A stretch of DNA of 39,952 nucleotides from an uncultured Pelagibacteraceae bacterium (GCA_902561075.1 CACEOC010000008.1:1-39952); one strand, 5' to 3'. Shown: positions 17,193 through 26,200, counted from the stretch's first letter. Made by a program: numbers and translations. The notes: generated by a model not told the origin, from the sequence alone.

Positions 17193-18182
17193 TTAACTTA
17201 CTTTATTTATTAATTGTGAGGTTTTTTTTTTAATAAAAGAGCTTAAAATGGGTGAATTTTGTGCAACAATTTTCATTTCGTTCATTTTTCCATTACAGTG
17301 CATTACAATATTGCAGCCAGCATTAAATGCCATGGTTGTATTTAACTTTATAGAATATTTAAGCGCACGCATAGAGATATCATCAGTAATTAATAAATTT
17401 TTGAATTTAATTTTTTTCCTAATTATGTTGATCATTTTTTTTGAATGAGTTGCGCAATGTAGGCTATCTATATCGTGAAAAACGATATGAGCAGTCATAG
17501 CTAATAAACATTTTTTATTTTGAAAAGTATAGAAATCATTTTTTTTTAAATAATCGTATTTTTTATAAACTATAGGTAATTTTATATGGCTATCTGACTT
17601 TGCGAGACCGTGACCAGGTATATGTTTTATCACTGTATTTATTCTGTTTTTTTCAAATTCTTTAATCACAAAGTTACCAATAATGCTTATTTTTTTTGGA
17701 TCACTAGAATAAGCTCTATCACCTATTATTTTATGATAATTTTTTCTTTTAATATCAAGGACTGGTACAGTATTTATATTAATACCTAATTTCTTAAGGA
17801 TATAAGAATTATTTTTTATATATGTCCTTATTGCAGACTTAAATTTTTTTTTATCTTTATCATAAAGTTTTCCAAACATGGATGCATTAAAAAAGGAATT
17901 ATCAATTATTTTGCTTAATCTACATACTCTGCCACCTTCCTCATCAATTAATATAGGGTAGTTTGGATCTTTAAATATTTTTTTTATACTATTTGTGAGA
18001 CTGGAAACTTGAGAGATATTACTAATATTTCTTGAAAAAAGAATAATTCCCCATGGTTTAAATTTATTTAAGAAATAAATTTCATCTCGATTAAGTTTTA
18101 AGCCTTTAATACCACAAATAAATGATCTTCTTTTGTTAATTAATTTGTAATAGTTCCCAAAATTTATATTCTTCTTCATCAT
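17193..18182 (-). CDS. nagZ: Beta-N-acetylhexosaminidase, glycoside hydrolase family 3
   Basis: This 329-residue GH3 enzyme removes N-acetylglucosamine from 1,6-anhydro-muropeptides during peptidoglycan recycling. It shows PILIDEEGGRVCRL, the catalytic-loop motif KHIPGHGLAKSDSH (family KHFPGHG...DSH) and the nucleophile region LLITDDISMRAL. The start is unsettled. The ATG at 18182 gives a 47-bp overlap with the upstream small membrane-protein gene, and homologues usually begin close to the FICGIKGLKL segment (residues 21-30), but no ATG, GTG or TTG exists in between. The first ~20 residues are therefore either real or reflect a rare start codon such as ATT. Confidence 0.92.
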   Translation of the reverse strand: MMKKNINFGNYYKLINKRRSFICGIKGLKLNRDEIYFLNKFKPWGIILFSRNISNISQVSSLTNSIKKIFKDPNYPILIDEEGGRVCRLSKIIDNSFFNASMFGKLYDKDKKKFKSAIRTYIKNNSYILKKLGININTVPVLDIKRKNYHKIIGDRAYSSDPKKISIIGNFVIKEFEKNRINTVIKHIPGHGLAKSDSHIKLPIVYKKYDYLKKNDFYTFQNKKCLLAMTAHIVFHDIDSLHCATHSKKMINIIRKKIKFKNLLITDDISMRALKYSIKLNTTMAFNAGCNIVMHCNGKMNEMKIVAQNSPILSSFIKKKTSQLINKVS

Positions 18183-18396
18183 CTAATTGATTGTCTACAT
18201 ATTCAATAATATCCACTGTATTATTTTTTAATACTTTTAAATCTAAATCATTTATATTTATATTTTCATCTTTATAATTAATACTTCTATGAGTATTTTT
18301 AATGTTGGTTTCAGACAAATAAAATTTTATTGTTAAAAAAATAAATAGAATTATTGTAAATATATAAATAAAATATTTTATTTCCTTTATCATCAC
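18136..18396 (-). CDS. Small single-pass membrane protein in the SPOR-protein position
   Basis: This 86-residue protein has one N-terminal membrane helix (about residues 7-27, FIYIFTIILFIFLTIKFYL) and an acidic, Asn-rich tail ending DEEEYKFWELLQIN. I do not recognise a domain. In alphaproteobacteria the gene between argS and nagZ is usually a SPOR-domain cell-envelope protein, and this one keeps the position and the TM anchor but no SPOR domain, so it may be a reduced descendant (inference). It overlaps argS by 4 bp and nagZ by 47 bp, which supports real translation in an operon. Function unknown. Confidence 0.7.
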   Translation of the reverse strand: MMIKEIKYFIYIFTIILFIFLTIKFYLSETNIKNTHRSINYKDENININDLDLKVLKNNTVDIIEYVDNQLDDEEEYKFWELLQIN

Positions 18397-20120
18397 ATTT
18401 TTTCAGGTGTATCAACTCCAATTATATTCATTCCGTTTTTAATTACTATTTGTACAGTCTTTAAAAAAATTATTTTTTCCATAGAAATTTTATCTTCATC
18501 TATAAATCTCTTAGATTTATCACTTTTTCCCAAATTCCAATAATGATGGAATTCTGATGAAAGTTCATACAAATACGTAGTAATTCTATGAGGTTCTAAT
18601 TTTTTGATAGATAGCTCAACACACTTTGGCCATTCAGATATTTTTCTAAAGACTTTTATTTCTTCATGAGAAAACTTTAATTTAGTATTATTTATATTGA
18701 GGTTCTCATCAATATTTTTATTTAAATTTCTAAAAACAGAAAAAATTCGAGCATAACAATACTGCACGTAATAAATTGGATTATCTTTTGATTTTTCTTT
18801 TACTTTAGTAAAATCAAAATCAAGCTCAACATCACTACTTCGATTAAGCATAATAAACCTCGTTGCATCTTTTCCTACCTCATTTATTAGATCTTCTACA
18901 GTTATGTAGTCACCTTTTCTTTTTGACATTTTAAAAGGTTTTCCATCTTTAATTAATTTCACTAATTGGCTAACTTTACAAATTAATTTATTTTTTGACC
19001 CCGACAAAGCCTCAACTAATGATGTAATTCTTTTTATGTAACCTGTATGATCTGAACCTAAAATATTAACTAGAATATCATAATTTCTCTCAAGTTTATT
19101 ATTATGATAAGCAGAGTCGCTTGCAAAATATGTCCAAGATAAATCTGATTTCTGTAATGCTCTATCCTTGTCATCACCAAAAGATGTTGATTTAAATAAT
19201 AGCTGTTCTCTTTCCTTATAGTCGCTAGATTTAATTCTTTCTGGAGCTTTTATTAAACCACTATACAAAAGATTTTTTGATTTTAATTTATCTATTACTT
19301 TCTCTACCTCATTGTTAAGAACTAAAGATTTTTCACTAACAAAATTATCTTGATAAATCCCTAAATTTTTCAAATTATTTTTTATAAGGGTAAGCGATTC
19401 ATTAATAGCAAAAACTGTTAATTTTTCAGATATCTTATCATACTTTTCAAAATCTAAATTTTTATGTTTTTTTATTATATTTTCAGCAATATCTTTTACA
19501 TAATCGCCTGGATAAAGTTCTGTATTATCATAAGGAAATTTTTCATTAAATTTAATTTCTCTTATTCTTAAAAATACTGATTTGGTAAAAGAATTAATCT
19601 GGTTACCATAGTCATTTACATAATACTCCTTGGTTACATGATGTTTATTAAAAATAAGTAAATTAGAGATTACATCACCTAGGATTGCACCTCTACAATG
19701 ACCAACATGTAAGGGTCCTGTTGGATTAGCAGATACAAATTCAATTAAATATTTTTTTTTAGATTCCGATTTGTTTATTCCGTATTCATTTTGGTTCTTT
19801 AGTAGATCTTTTAAAAAAAAATTCCAATAATTGTTAGATAGATTTAAATTTAAAAATCCAGGTTTTACAAAAGTAACATTTTCTACACCGTCAATTTTTA
19901 ACATCAAAATTTTCAATTGTTCACCAATTTGCTGTGGTGACATTTTGTTAATTTTGCTGAGAACCATTGCTGCATTTGTAGATAAATCACAATTAAATTT
20001 TGATGGAGGAATTTCTACATTAATGGAATCTAAATTTTCAGGCAAAAGTATTTTTTTATTACTACTTTCATTAATTAATATTTCTTTAATTTTATTTAAA
20101 TAGTTTTCAAAAATATTCAT
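18393..20120 (-). CDS. argS: Arginyl-tRNA synthetase
   Basis: This 575-residue class I synthetase charges tRNA-Arg. It has the HIGH-type motif in FVSANPTGPLHVGHCRGAILGD, the KMSK motif KPFKMSKRKGDYITVEDL, the YYVQYCYARIFSVF segment and the C-terminal DALR anticodon-binding domain (SIKKLEPHRITTYLYELSSEFHHYWN). Its start overlaps dgt by 4 bp and its end overlaps the next gene by 4 bp. Length matches the family. Confidence 0.97.
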   Translation of the reverse strand: MNIFENYLNKIKEILINESSNKKILLPENLDSINVEIPPSKFNCDLSTNAAMVLSKINKMSPQQIGEQLKILMLKIDGVENVTFVKPGFLNLNLSNNYWNFFLKDLLKNQNEYGINKSESKKKYLIEFVSANPTGPLHVGHCRGAILGDVISNLLIFNKHHVTKEYYVNDYGNQINSFTKSVFLRIREIKFNEKFPYDNTELYPGDYVKDIAENIIKKHKNLDFEKYDKISEKLTVFAINESLTLIKNNLKNLGIYQDNFVSEKSLVLNNEVEKVIDKLKSKNLLYSGLIKAPERIKSSDYKEREQLLFKSTSFGDDKDRALQKSDLSWTYFASDSAYHNNKLERNYDILVNILGSDHTGYIKRITSLVEALSGSKNKLICKVSQLVKLIKDGKPFKMSKRKGDYITVEDLINEVGKDATRFIMLNRSSDVELDFDFTKVKEKSKDNPIYYVQYCYARIFSVFRNLNKNIDENLNINNTKLKFSHEEIKVFRKISEWPKCVELSIKKLEPHRITTYLYELSSEFHHYWNLGKSDKSKRFIDEDKISMEKIIFLKTVQIVIKNGMNIIGVDTPEKM

Positions 20121-21238
20121 TTTATTTTTTTGTACATATTAATTGCAAAACGATCTGTCATTCCAGATATATAGTCTGATATAGCTCTTTGTTTATTTGA
20201 ATTAATTTTTGATTTTTCCAGGAATTTGTTTGGTTTTTTGCTTATTTTTCTAAAAAGAAATTGTAATATTTTTTTACCTTTATTATTTTTCAACAACACA
20301 CTTTTATTATTATACATTTTATGTCTTAGAAAATATTTAATTTCGTTTTCTATATTTGTAAATTTATTTGAAAAGGATATTAAATTTATATTTGACTTAT
20401 ATATATCCTTTATTTGATTTATTTTATTTATTTTAATATTTTTTTGTGAATTATTTATTAAATCTCTTACCATCAGATTAATAGAGTCTCTTATTATCTG
20501 AAACAATAAAATATTTTTATTAACATTTTTATTTTTTTTTATATTTTTTAAATAGATTTCCTTAAAGAAATTTATTTCAAGCAATTCTTCCATTTTAAAT
20601 ATACCTGACGATATTCCGTCTTGTATATCATGATTGTTGTACGCAATATTGTCGGATATTGCTGCAATTTGTGCTTCAAGAGATGGATAATTTTTCAAAT
20701 TTATTTTATTTAATAATTTATTTACTCCGTTAATCTCTTTAATATTTTTAGTTATATTAATCAACGGTCCGTTATGTTTCAATAAACCATCTAAGGTATC
20801 AATAGTTAAGTTTAAACCTTTAAAATTTAGATACTTATTTTCTAACAACATTACAATTCTTAATGTTTGTACATTATGATCAAAACCACCATAGTTAATC
20901 ATGCACTCATTTAACATTTCCTCACCTGCATGACCAAAAGGTGGGTGTCCTAAATCATGTGCAAGCGAAAGAGTTTCAACCAAATCATCATTTAGACCTA
21001 AAAAATTTGAAATAGATCTTGCAATTTGAGCTACCTCTATGGAATGAGTAATTCTGGTTCTATAATGATCACCCTCGGTATTTACAAATACTTGAGTTTT
21101 ATGCTTCAACCTTCTGAAAGCTGTACTATGGATGATTCTATCTCTATCCCTTTGAAAATCCGTTCTATAAAAGTTTTTAGGCTCTTTATAAAGTCTACCT
21201 TTACATTTAAATACACCTAATTTTGAGTAATTTTTCAT
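20117..21238 (-). CDS. dgt: Deoxyguanosinetriphosphate triphosphohydrolase-like protein
   Basis: This 373-residue HD-domain enzyme belongs to the dNTP triphosphohydrolase family (dNTP to nucleoside plus triphosphate). It shows HSTAFRRLKHKTQVFVNTEGDHYRTRITHSIEVAQIARSI, the metal-binding AHDLGHPPFGHAGEEML, and the third metal/active-site segment AISDNIAYNNHDIQDGI. The length fits the shorter type found in alphaproteobacteria. It is the promoter-proximal gene of the minus-strand run toward secF and diverges from the erpA-like gene across 50 bp. The actual substrate preference cannot be read from sequence. Confidence 0.92.
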   Translation of the reverse strand: MKNYSKLGVFKCKGRLYKEPKNFYRTDFQRDRDRIIHSTAFRRLKHKTQVFVNTEGDHYRTRITHSIEVAQIARSISNFLGLNDDLVETLSLAHDLGHPPFGHAGEEMLNECMINYGGFDHNVQTLRIVMLLENKYLNFKGLNLTIDTLDGLLKHNGPLINITKNIKEINGVNKLLNKINLKNYPSLEAQIAAISDNIAYNNHDIQDGISSGIFKMEELLEINFFKEIYLKNIKKNKNVNKNILLFQIIRDSINLMVRDLINNSQKNIKINKINQIKDIYKSNINLISFSNKFTNIENEIKYFLRHKMYNNKSVLLKNNKGKKILQFLFRKISKKPNKFLEKSKINSNKQRAISDYISGMTDRFAINMYKKIK

Positions 21239-21288
21239 ACTTTAAAGTTTTAAATTATTAACTATATTAGTTTTAACAGCGTTAATTC

Positions 21289-21606
21289 ATGATTAAAGAA
21301 ATTAAATTTACTGATAAAGCTATTAAACAGATTAATAATCTACTATCCAAAAAGGATAAGGGGTCATTTTTTAGAATCGCAATTAAAGGTGGTGGATGTT
21401 CAGGATTTCAATATGATTTCTCTTATGATTTAAAACCTAGCGAAGATGACCTGGTTCAAAATAATATTTTAATTGATAAACAATCAGCGGATCTTTTAAA
21501 AGGATCAGAAATAGATTATGTAGATGAATTAATTGGAGAATCATTTAAAATTACTAATCCACAAACCAAATCTTCCTGTGGTTGTGGTGTATCTTTTTCT
21601 CTTTGA
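21289..21606 (+). CDS. erpA: A-type iron-sulfur cluster carrier (ErpA/IscA family)
   Basis: This 105-residue protein carries the three conserved cysteines of A-type Fe-S carriers, in GGGCSGFQYDFSYD and at the end SSCGCGVSFSL. It receives clusters from the assembly scaffold and passes them to target enzymes. ErpA, IscA and SufA cannot be reliably told apart by sequence alone; the position beside dgt and xth fits the alphaproteobacterial ErpA-like member. Its stop codon overlaps the ATG of the exonuclease gene (TGATG), implying coupled translation. Confidence 0.9.
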   Translation: MIKEIKFTDKAIKQINNLLSKKDKGSFFRIAIKGGGCSGFQYDFSYDLKPSEDDLVQNNILIDKQSADLLKGSEIDYVDELIGESFKITNPQTKSSCGCGVSFSL

Positions 21607-22382
21607 TGATAATTTCGTCTTGGAATGTTAACTCAATAAGAGCAAGGATCGAAAATATAAAAGAATATCTTAAGAAATTTTCCCCTGATGTGGTTTTGGT
21701 TCAAGAAATTAAAACTGAGGATAAAACATTCCCTTATGATGAAATAAAATCACTAGATTATGAATGTCACGTATTTGGGCAAAAAAGTTATAATGGTGTA
21801 GCAATATTATCCAAAAAAAATCTTTCAAATATTAAAACCGATACAATTAAAGATAAAAATAAACAATCTAGAATAATTTCTGCTGATATGGATTATAAAA
21901 AAAAAAAAGTTCAAATTATTAATATTTATGTTCCAAATGGAAATCCAGTTGATACAGAAAAATATTTTTATAAAAAAAGTTGGCTAGAAAATTTCCAAAA
22001 ATTAATTAAAAACTCTTTAAAAAAAAATCAAAATATAATAATTGGTGGTGATTTTAATATAATTCCTGCTGCCGAGGATGTTTATAATCCAAAAAGTTTT
22101 GAAGACGATGCTTTATATAGATTGGATATTAGAAAAAAGTTTAGAGAAATATTAAGCTTAGGATTTCATGATGCATATAGATATTTATATCCAGAAACAG
22201 AGGGGTATACATACTGGGATTATATGAGAGGTGCTTGGCAAAAAAATAATGGTCTACGTATTGATCATTTTTTAATTTCAAATTCACTTATTAAAAATTT
22301 AAAAAATATTAAAATTAATAAATACCCTAGAGGCAAGGAAAAGCCTTCGGATCATACACCTATAGAAATAGATTTGATTTAA
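21606..22382 (+). CDS. xth: Exodeoxyribonuclease III / AP endonuclease
   Basis: This 258-residue enzyme of the EEP/DNase I-like fold cleaves at abasic sites and degrades 3' ends in base-excision repair. Catalytic elements are ISSWNVNSIRARI (Asn), DVVLVQEIKTEDKTFP (Glu), GGDFNIIPAAEDV (Asp, Asn), YTYWDYMRGAWQKNNGLRIDHFLIS and PSDHTPIEIDL (Asp-His). A start at 21582 is possible in frame but would add MWCIFFSL overlapping erpA; the ATG at 21606 fits the family start (MIISSWNVNSIRAR) and the stop-start overlap. The gene ends 6 bp from the convergent permease gene. Confidence 0.95.
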   Translation: MIISSWNVNSIRARIENIKEYLKKFSPDVVLVQEIKTEDKTFPYDEIKSLDYECHVFGQKSYNGVAILSKKNLSNIKTDTIKDKNKQSRIISADMDYKKKKVQIINIYVPNGNPVDTEKYFYKKSWLENFQKLIKNSLKKNQNIIIGGDFNIIPAAEDVYNPKSFEDDALYRLDIRKKFREILSLGFHDAYRYLYPETEGYTYWDYMRGAWQKNNGLRIDHFLISNSLIKNLKNIKINKYPRGKEKPSDHTPIEIDLI

Positions 22383-22388
22383 ACCTAA

Positions 22389-23582
22389 TTAACCTTTGAT
22401 GCTTCCAGAAGTTAAACCTCCAACTAGATATTTTTCAAAATAAATAAATATTATTAATATAGGTAAGGTTACAATTACTGAACCTGCCATTAAGAATTGT
22501 CTAGGGGTTTCCGCATCACCAGAGAGATAATTAATAGCTCTAGATAATGTAAATGTTTTGGGATTATCTAAAAACATCAAAGAAAAAAGAAATTCATTCC
22601 ACGCAATCATAAACACATATAATGCAACTGAGGCTATCGCAGGGAGACTTAACGGTATGATTATTTTTAAGATGATACCGAACCAACTATGACCATCTAT
22701 TAGGGCTGCATCTTCTATTTCTTTAGGAATACTTTTAAAGTATCCTTGAAGCATATAAATAGCCACTGGAAGTGTTGTTGCAGTGTACACTATTAGCAAA
22801 CCGCTGATTGAATTTCTTAGTCCTAATTGACTAAAAATTGTATAAAGCGGAATTACAAGAACAATAGCTGGAAACATATATATAATTAATATTGATGTTG
22901 AAAGAAAAGTTTTACCAAAAAAATTTAATCTCGCCACAGCATACGCAGCAGGTATAGCAAATAAAAGTGTAATTACTACGGTGCCGATGGAAACAATAGT
23001 ACTTGTTAATATATATCTGCTGAAGTTATAGGTTTTAAATACAACAAAATATGATTTAAAAAATTCTTTAAAACTTTTAGTGAAATCTAAACTAAAATCT
23101 AAAGGATTCATTAGTAATGAAGCTTGAGTTTTAAAGCTTGTTATCAACATTAAGTAAAATGGGAATAGTATTACTAGAGAAAAAAAAACTATTCCAAATA
23201 GAGTAATATATTTAAAAATTGTCTTCTCTATAACATGAGGCTTATTCAAATATTTTAAATCATAGTTTTTTATATTATTTAGAAAAAAGAGATAAATTAC
23301 AAATATTCCAAAATAAAACCAAATAGGAGCAACAGTATTATAAACATAGAAAAAATAAGTAAATACTAAAGATAAGCCTAAATTTTTAATTAATAGATTA
23401 ATTTTATTTCCCAATAGAATAGATAATAAAGATACACTTAACCCTAAAATTAAATTTTTCTCCAGGGTGATACTTGTCATTTCTAACCCTTGTAATACTG
23501 ATAAAATTATCCAAACAATCTTTAAGGTTAAAAGATATAATGTAGAAATTATTAAATAAATTAAAGTTGATTTATAATTCAT
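22389..23582 (-). CDS. ABC sugar-type importer, MalG/UgpE-like permease with N-terminal extension
   Basis: The C-terminal ~280 residues are a complete binding-protein-dependent permease: FPFYLMLITSFKT near the first core helix, SIGTVVITLLFAIPAAYAVARLNFFG, and the EAA loop EIEDAALIDGHSWFGIILKIIIPLSLP that contacts the ATPase. Unusually, about 110 residues precede it, containing roughly four extra hydrophobic segments (for example LIYLIISTLYLLTLKIVWIILSVL and WFYFGIFVIYLFFL). Usual MalG-type proteins are about 270-300 residues; this one has 397. It overlaps the MalF-like permease gene by 11 bp. The substrate is not determinable; the family suggests a sugar, polyol or related solute. Confidence 0.88.
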   Translation of the reverse strand: MNYKSTLIYLIISTLYLLTLKIVWIILSVLQGLEMTSITLEKNLILGLSVSLLSILLGNKINLLIKNLGLSLVFTYFFYVYNTVAPIWFYFGIFVIYLFFLNNIKNYDLKYLNKPHVIEKTIFKYITLFGIVFFSLVILFPFYLMLITSFKTQASLLMNPLDFSLDFTKSFKEFFKSYFVVFKTYNFSRYILTSTIVSIGTVVITLLFAIPAAYAVARLNFFGKTFLSTSILIIYMFPAIVLVIPLYTIFSQLGLRNSISGLLIVYTATTLPVAIYMLQGYFKSIPKEIEDAALIDGHSWFGIILKIIIPLSLPAIASVALYVFMIAWNEFLFSLMFLDNPKTFTLSRAINYLSGDAETPRQFLMAGSVIVTLPILIIFIYFEKYLVGGLTSGSIKG

Positions 23583-24831
23583 TTGCTCTTTTCCCTATTA
23601 ATTTAAAATATAAAATCATAAAAATAATTAAGATCAAAACTATAACCATTGAAACAGCTGAGCCCATTCCTATATTTGAAATTGCAAAACCTTGCTCGTA
23701 AACATTTATTGGAAGTGTTCTAGTTCCTGAGGCTCCACCAGTTAGTAAGAAAATGTCCTCAAATTTATTAAAATTCCAAATAAATCTTATCATGAATAAT
23801 ATTGATATAATCGCTGTAATTTGAGGAAGAGTAATATTAAAAAATTTATTAAGTGGTCCTGCCCCATCTACATCAGCAGCCTCATAAAGATCTTTCGGTA
23901 TTGCTTGCAATCTTGCAAGAACAAAAAGGAAAGCTAATGGAAAATATCTCCATATCTCAAAGAATATTACAGTTGTTAGTGCTAATCTCAGCTTTAAATC
24001 AATTCCTAAAAATTGAAATGTTAAATATTTTTGACCTAATAAATTTATTGGTTGATCTAAAATTTGGAATTTAATAAGAATTGCATTCAAAGTTCCACTG
24101 TTTGGATCCAGTAATAAAGTCCATGTATAAGCTAATGCTACCACAGGGCCTACATAAGGAAAAAGTAAAATACTTCTCATAAAAGTTCTACCGCTGAATT
24201 TTTGATTGACTAATTGTGCAGCCAATACACCAAAAATGATTGCACCTAATGTGCCAAAAAATGTAAAATAAAATGTGGTTAATAATAAATCTTTAAAATC
24301 ATTTTTAAAAAAAACTTTTTTAAAATTGTTTAAAGTAAAGTTGGTTGTAAGCAGTATATTATCAGCTTTACCAGATAACTTTGGTTTTTTTGATTTTAAA
24401 GATTTTTTATCAATTGAGTTACCGTTAACATTATAAATAATAAACTCTAAATTTTCTCTATATTTAGCTTTCCATTTACCAAATGAACAGGATAGCGTTC
24501 TAGATTTAAAGTTGCATCTAGGATCGATATTAATAAATTCTATATTTGCTGGTAGTTTATCCTTTAATTTAACATCATTTATACTCTCAAGTAATGAACT
24601 ATTTCTTAATTTATATACAATTTTTAATTTTGTTGGATCCTCTGGAATTGATTTTATAATTTTTTTGGCTCTTGGTTCAGGTATTCTTATATCTTTTAAC
24701 TCAACTTCCTTAAAACTTATCCAAATATTTGCAAAAATCGGAAAAAGAATAATAGAAAATACAAGCAGTATCGCAGGCAAAATTAATGCGTACGCAGTTC
24801 TTTTTTCTATTTTTGATAATTTGTCAGCCAT
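23572..24831 (-). CDS. ABC sugar-type importer, MalF/UgpA-like permease with Ig/DUF11-like periplasmic insertion
   Basis: This 419-residue protein has TM1 at residues 13-40, then a periplasmic segment of about 140 residues, then the permease core with the EAA loop LYEAADVDGAGPLNKFFNITLPQI. Residues ~68-135 (KLKIVYKLRNSS...DVKLKDKLPANIEFI...C106...C115 SFGKW...NLEFIIY) resemble a DUF11 Ig-like repeat, including LPxxIEF and the two cysteines that could form a disulfide. E. coli MalF also has a folded periplasmic P2 domain after its early helices, so a role in contacting the binding protein is plausible (inference). The start codon lies 2 bp after a strong hairpin. It overlaps the following permease gene by 11 bp. 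Confidence 0.88.
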   Translation of the reverse strand: MADKLSKIEKRTAYALILPAILLVFSIILFPIFANIWISFKEVELKDIRIPEPRAKKIIKSIPEDPTKLKIVYKLRNSSLLESINDVKLKDKLPANIEFINIDPRCNFKSRTLSCSFGKWKAKYRENLEFIIYNVNGNSIDKKSLKSKKPKLSGKADNILLTTNFTLNNFKKVFFKNDFKDLLLTTFYFTFFGTLGAIIFGVLAAQLVNQKFSGRTFMRSILLFPYVGPVVALAYTWTLLLDPNSGTLNAILIKFQILDQPINLLGQKYLTFQFLGIDLKLRLALTTVIFFEIWRYFPLAFLFVLARLQAIPKDLYEAADVDGAGPLNKFFNITLPQITAIISILFMIRFIWNFNKFEDIFLLTGGASGTRTLPINVYEQGFAISNIGMGSAVSMVIVLILIIFMILYFKLIGKRANEL

Positions 24832-24833
24832 GC

Positions 24834-24864
24834 AAAAGCGGATAATATATTATTATCCGCTTTT
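24834..24864 (-). terminator. Intra-operon hairpin between binding-protein and permease genes
   Basis: A perfect 14-bp inverted repeat (24834-24847 and 24851-24864, loop of 3) reads on the minus strand AAAAGCGGATAATA-ATA-TATTATCCGCTTTT. It begins 13 bases after the binding-protein stop codon and ends 2 bases before the permease ATG. The stem ends in four T, so it could act as a partial terminator, an mRNA 3' stabiliser, or a block on permease translation. It probably sets binding protein in excess over permease. Confidence 0.75.
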
Positions 24865-24877
24865 AAAACATATTTAT

Positions 24878-26200
24878 TTAAAATTTAGCTAGTTCTGCAT
24901 TAATTTTATCAACTGCCTCGTCTACAGTAATTTGATCATCAATATATTCTCTTGTAATTCTGTTTAAGAATTGTGCATTGATAATTTTTGAGGCTCTTGA
25001 TAGTTCACCTTCTTTAACACCCCATCTATTAGCTGTATCTAGACCTGCAACAATATTATTAATTACATCACTTGAATAAAGCTCAGTTAATGGTTTTTTT
25101 CTATCAACACCCACAGGTAATTTACTCCAAGCATTTGTGTAAGCGTTTGGATCATTTTTATTTCCTCTTCTAACAGGAAATTTTCCCTCAGGCGCAATAC
25201 CAAGTGTAGCTGTGTAACCTTCGTTCATCGAATACTCAATAAATTTTTTAGCTTCATCTGTGTCAGCGTCAGCTGTTATACCCATATATCTTACATCAGC
25301 CCATGCTGCACCTTTTCTGTTATTAGGACCGCTAAAATTAGTTATGAAACCAGTCTTAGATGCTAGTTCAGAAGATGTAGGATCACTATTTATTGTTGGG
25401 GGTGCTGAGTCTCTTAATCCTGCAAGCTCGTCCATAATAAATGGAGACCAAATTATCATTGGTGTTTTTCCTGCAAAATATAATTCCCTAGATTGTTTCC
25501 AAAAAAGTTCACCTGGAGGACTCGCTTTTGCTATAACTTTATAAAACTCTAATGAATTCTTTAGAGCTTTCCCTTGTTTTTTAGTTCCACCCTTTTTAAC
25601 AAAATTAACTCCATTTGCTAAAAGAACATGTTCCAAAACTTGGCTCATAAAGTTTTCATCTGTTTTTGTTGCAGCAACAAAACCAAACATGTCAGAACCT
25701 GATAGAACCTGTATAGCCTTTTCAATATTTTTATAAGAAGTTGGTGGTTCTAATCCATTTTTCTCGAAAAGATCTTTTCTATACACAACCATTTGTGTCC
25801 AACCATCAACTGGAACAGCAGCAATCTTCCCACCTTTTTTAGCCATGTTTAATGGTCCTGGTGCAAAAGTCTTTTTACCTAATTGTTTTACTACATCATT
25901 ATTAGCATTTACATCAAGTATACCAGCTTCAGCCCATGGTAATACGTACTGAAGAGTATGGTAAATTACATCAGGAAGATCTCCTGCTGCAGCTGCGGCT
26001 GTAGCTCTTTTTCCTAAGTCTTTTTCCTCCACAGGAATAACTTCAACACTTATACCTGTTTTAGATTCAAAATCTTTTGCCATCTCTTGTTGTTTAGCCA
26101 TTCTCGCAGGCTGAACTTCTGTAGTCCAAAAAGTAATTCCTGAAATACTAGAGCTTGCAAAAAATAGTGAGGCAAAAATATAAATAATTATTTTATTCAT
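24878..26200 (-). CDS. ABC importer extracellular solute-binding protein, family 1
   Basis: This 440-residue periplasmic protein starts with a signal peptide (MNKIIIYIFASLFFASSSISG). Typical family-1 binding-protein sequence follows: ITFWTTEVQPARMAKQQEMAKDFESKTGISVEVIPV, AAAAAGDLPDVIYHTLQYVLPWAEAGIL and AVPVDGWTQMVVYRKDLFEKNGLEPPTSY. Its mRNA has a good ribosome-binding site (AAGGAG before the ATG at 26200). It is the first gene of the minus-strand importer set, followed by a hairpin and the two permeases, and diverges from the ATPase gene across 150 bp. Ligand unknown; the family takes up oligosaccharides, polyols or glycerol-3-phosphate. Confidence 0.92.
   Translation of the reverse strand: MNKIIIYIFASLFFASSSISGITFWTTEVQPARMAKQQEMAKDFESKTGISVEVIPVEEKDLGKRATAAAAAGDLPDVIYHTLQYVLPWAEAGILDVNANNDVVKQLGKKTFAPGPLNMAKKGGKIAAVPVDGWTQMVVYRKDLFEKNGLEPPTSYKNIEKAIQVLSGSDMFGFVAATKTDENFMSQVLEHVLLANGVNFVKKGGTKKQGKALKNSLEFYKVIAKASPPGELFWKQSRELYFAGKTPMIIWSPFIMDELAGLRDSAPPTINSDPTSSELASKTGFITNFSGPNNRKGAAWADVRYMGITADADTDEAKKFIEYSMNEGYTATLGIAPEGKFPVRRGNKNDPNAYTNAWSKLPVGVDRKKPLTELYSSDVINNIVAGLDTANRWGVKEGELSRASKIINAQFLNRITREYIDDQITVDEAVDKINAELAKF

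Noticed and set aside
21582..21605. Earlier start for the exonuclease III gene
   Set aside because: It overlaps erpA in another frame and adds eight residues not found in the family; the TGATG overlap start is more natural.
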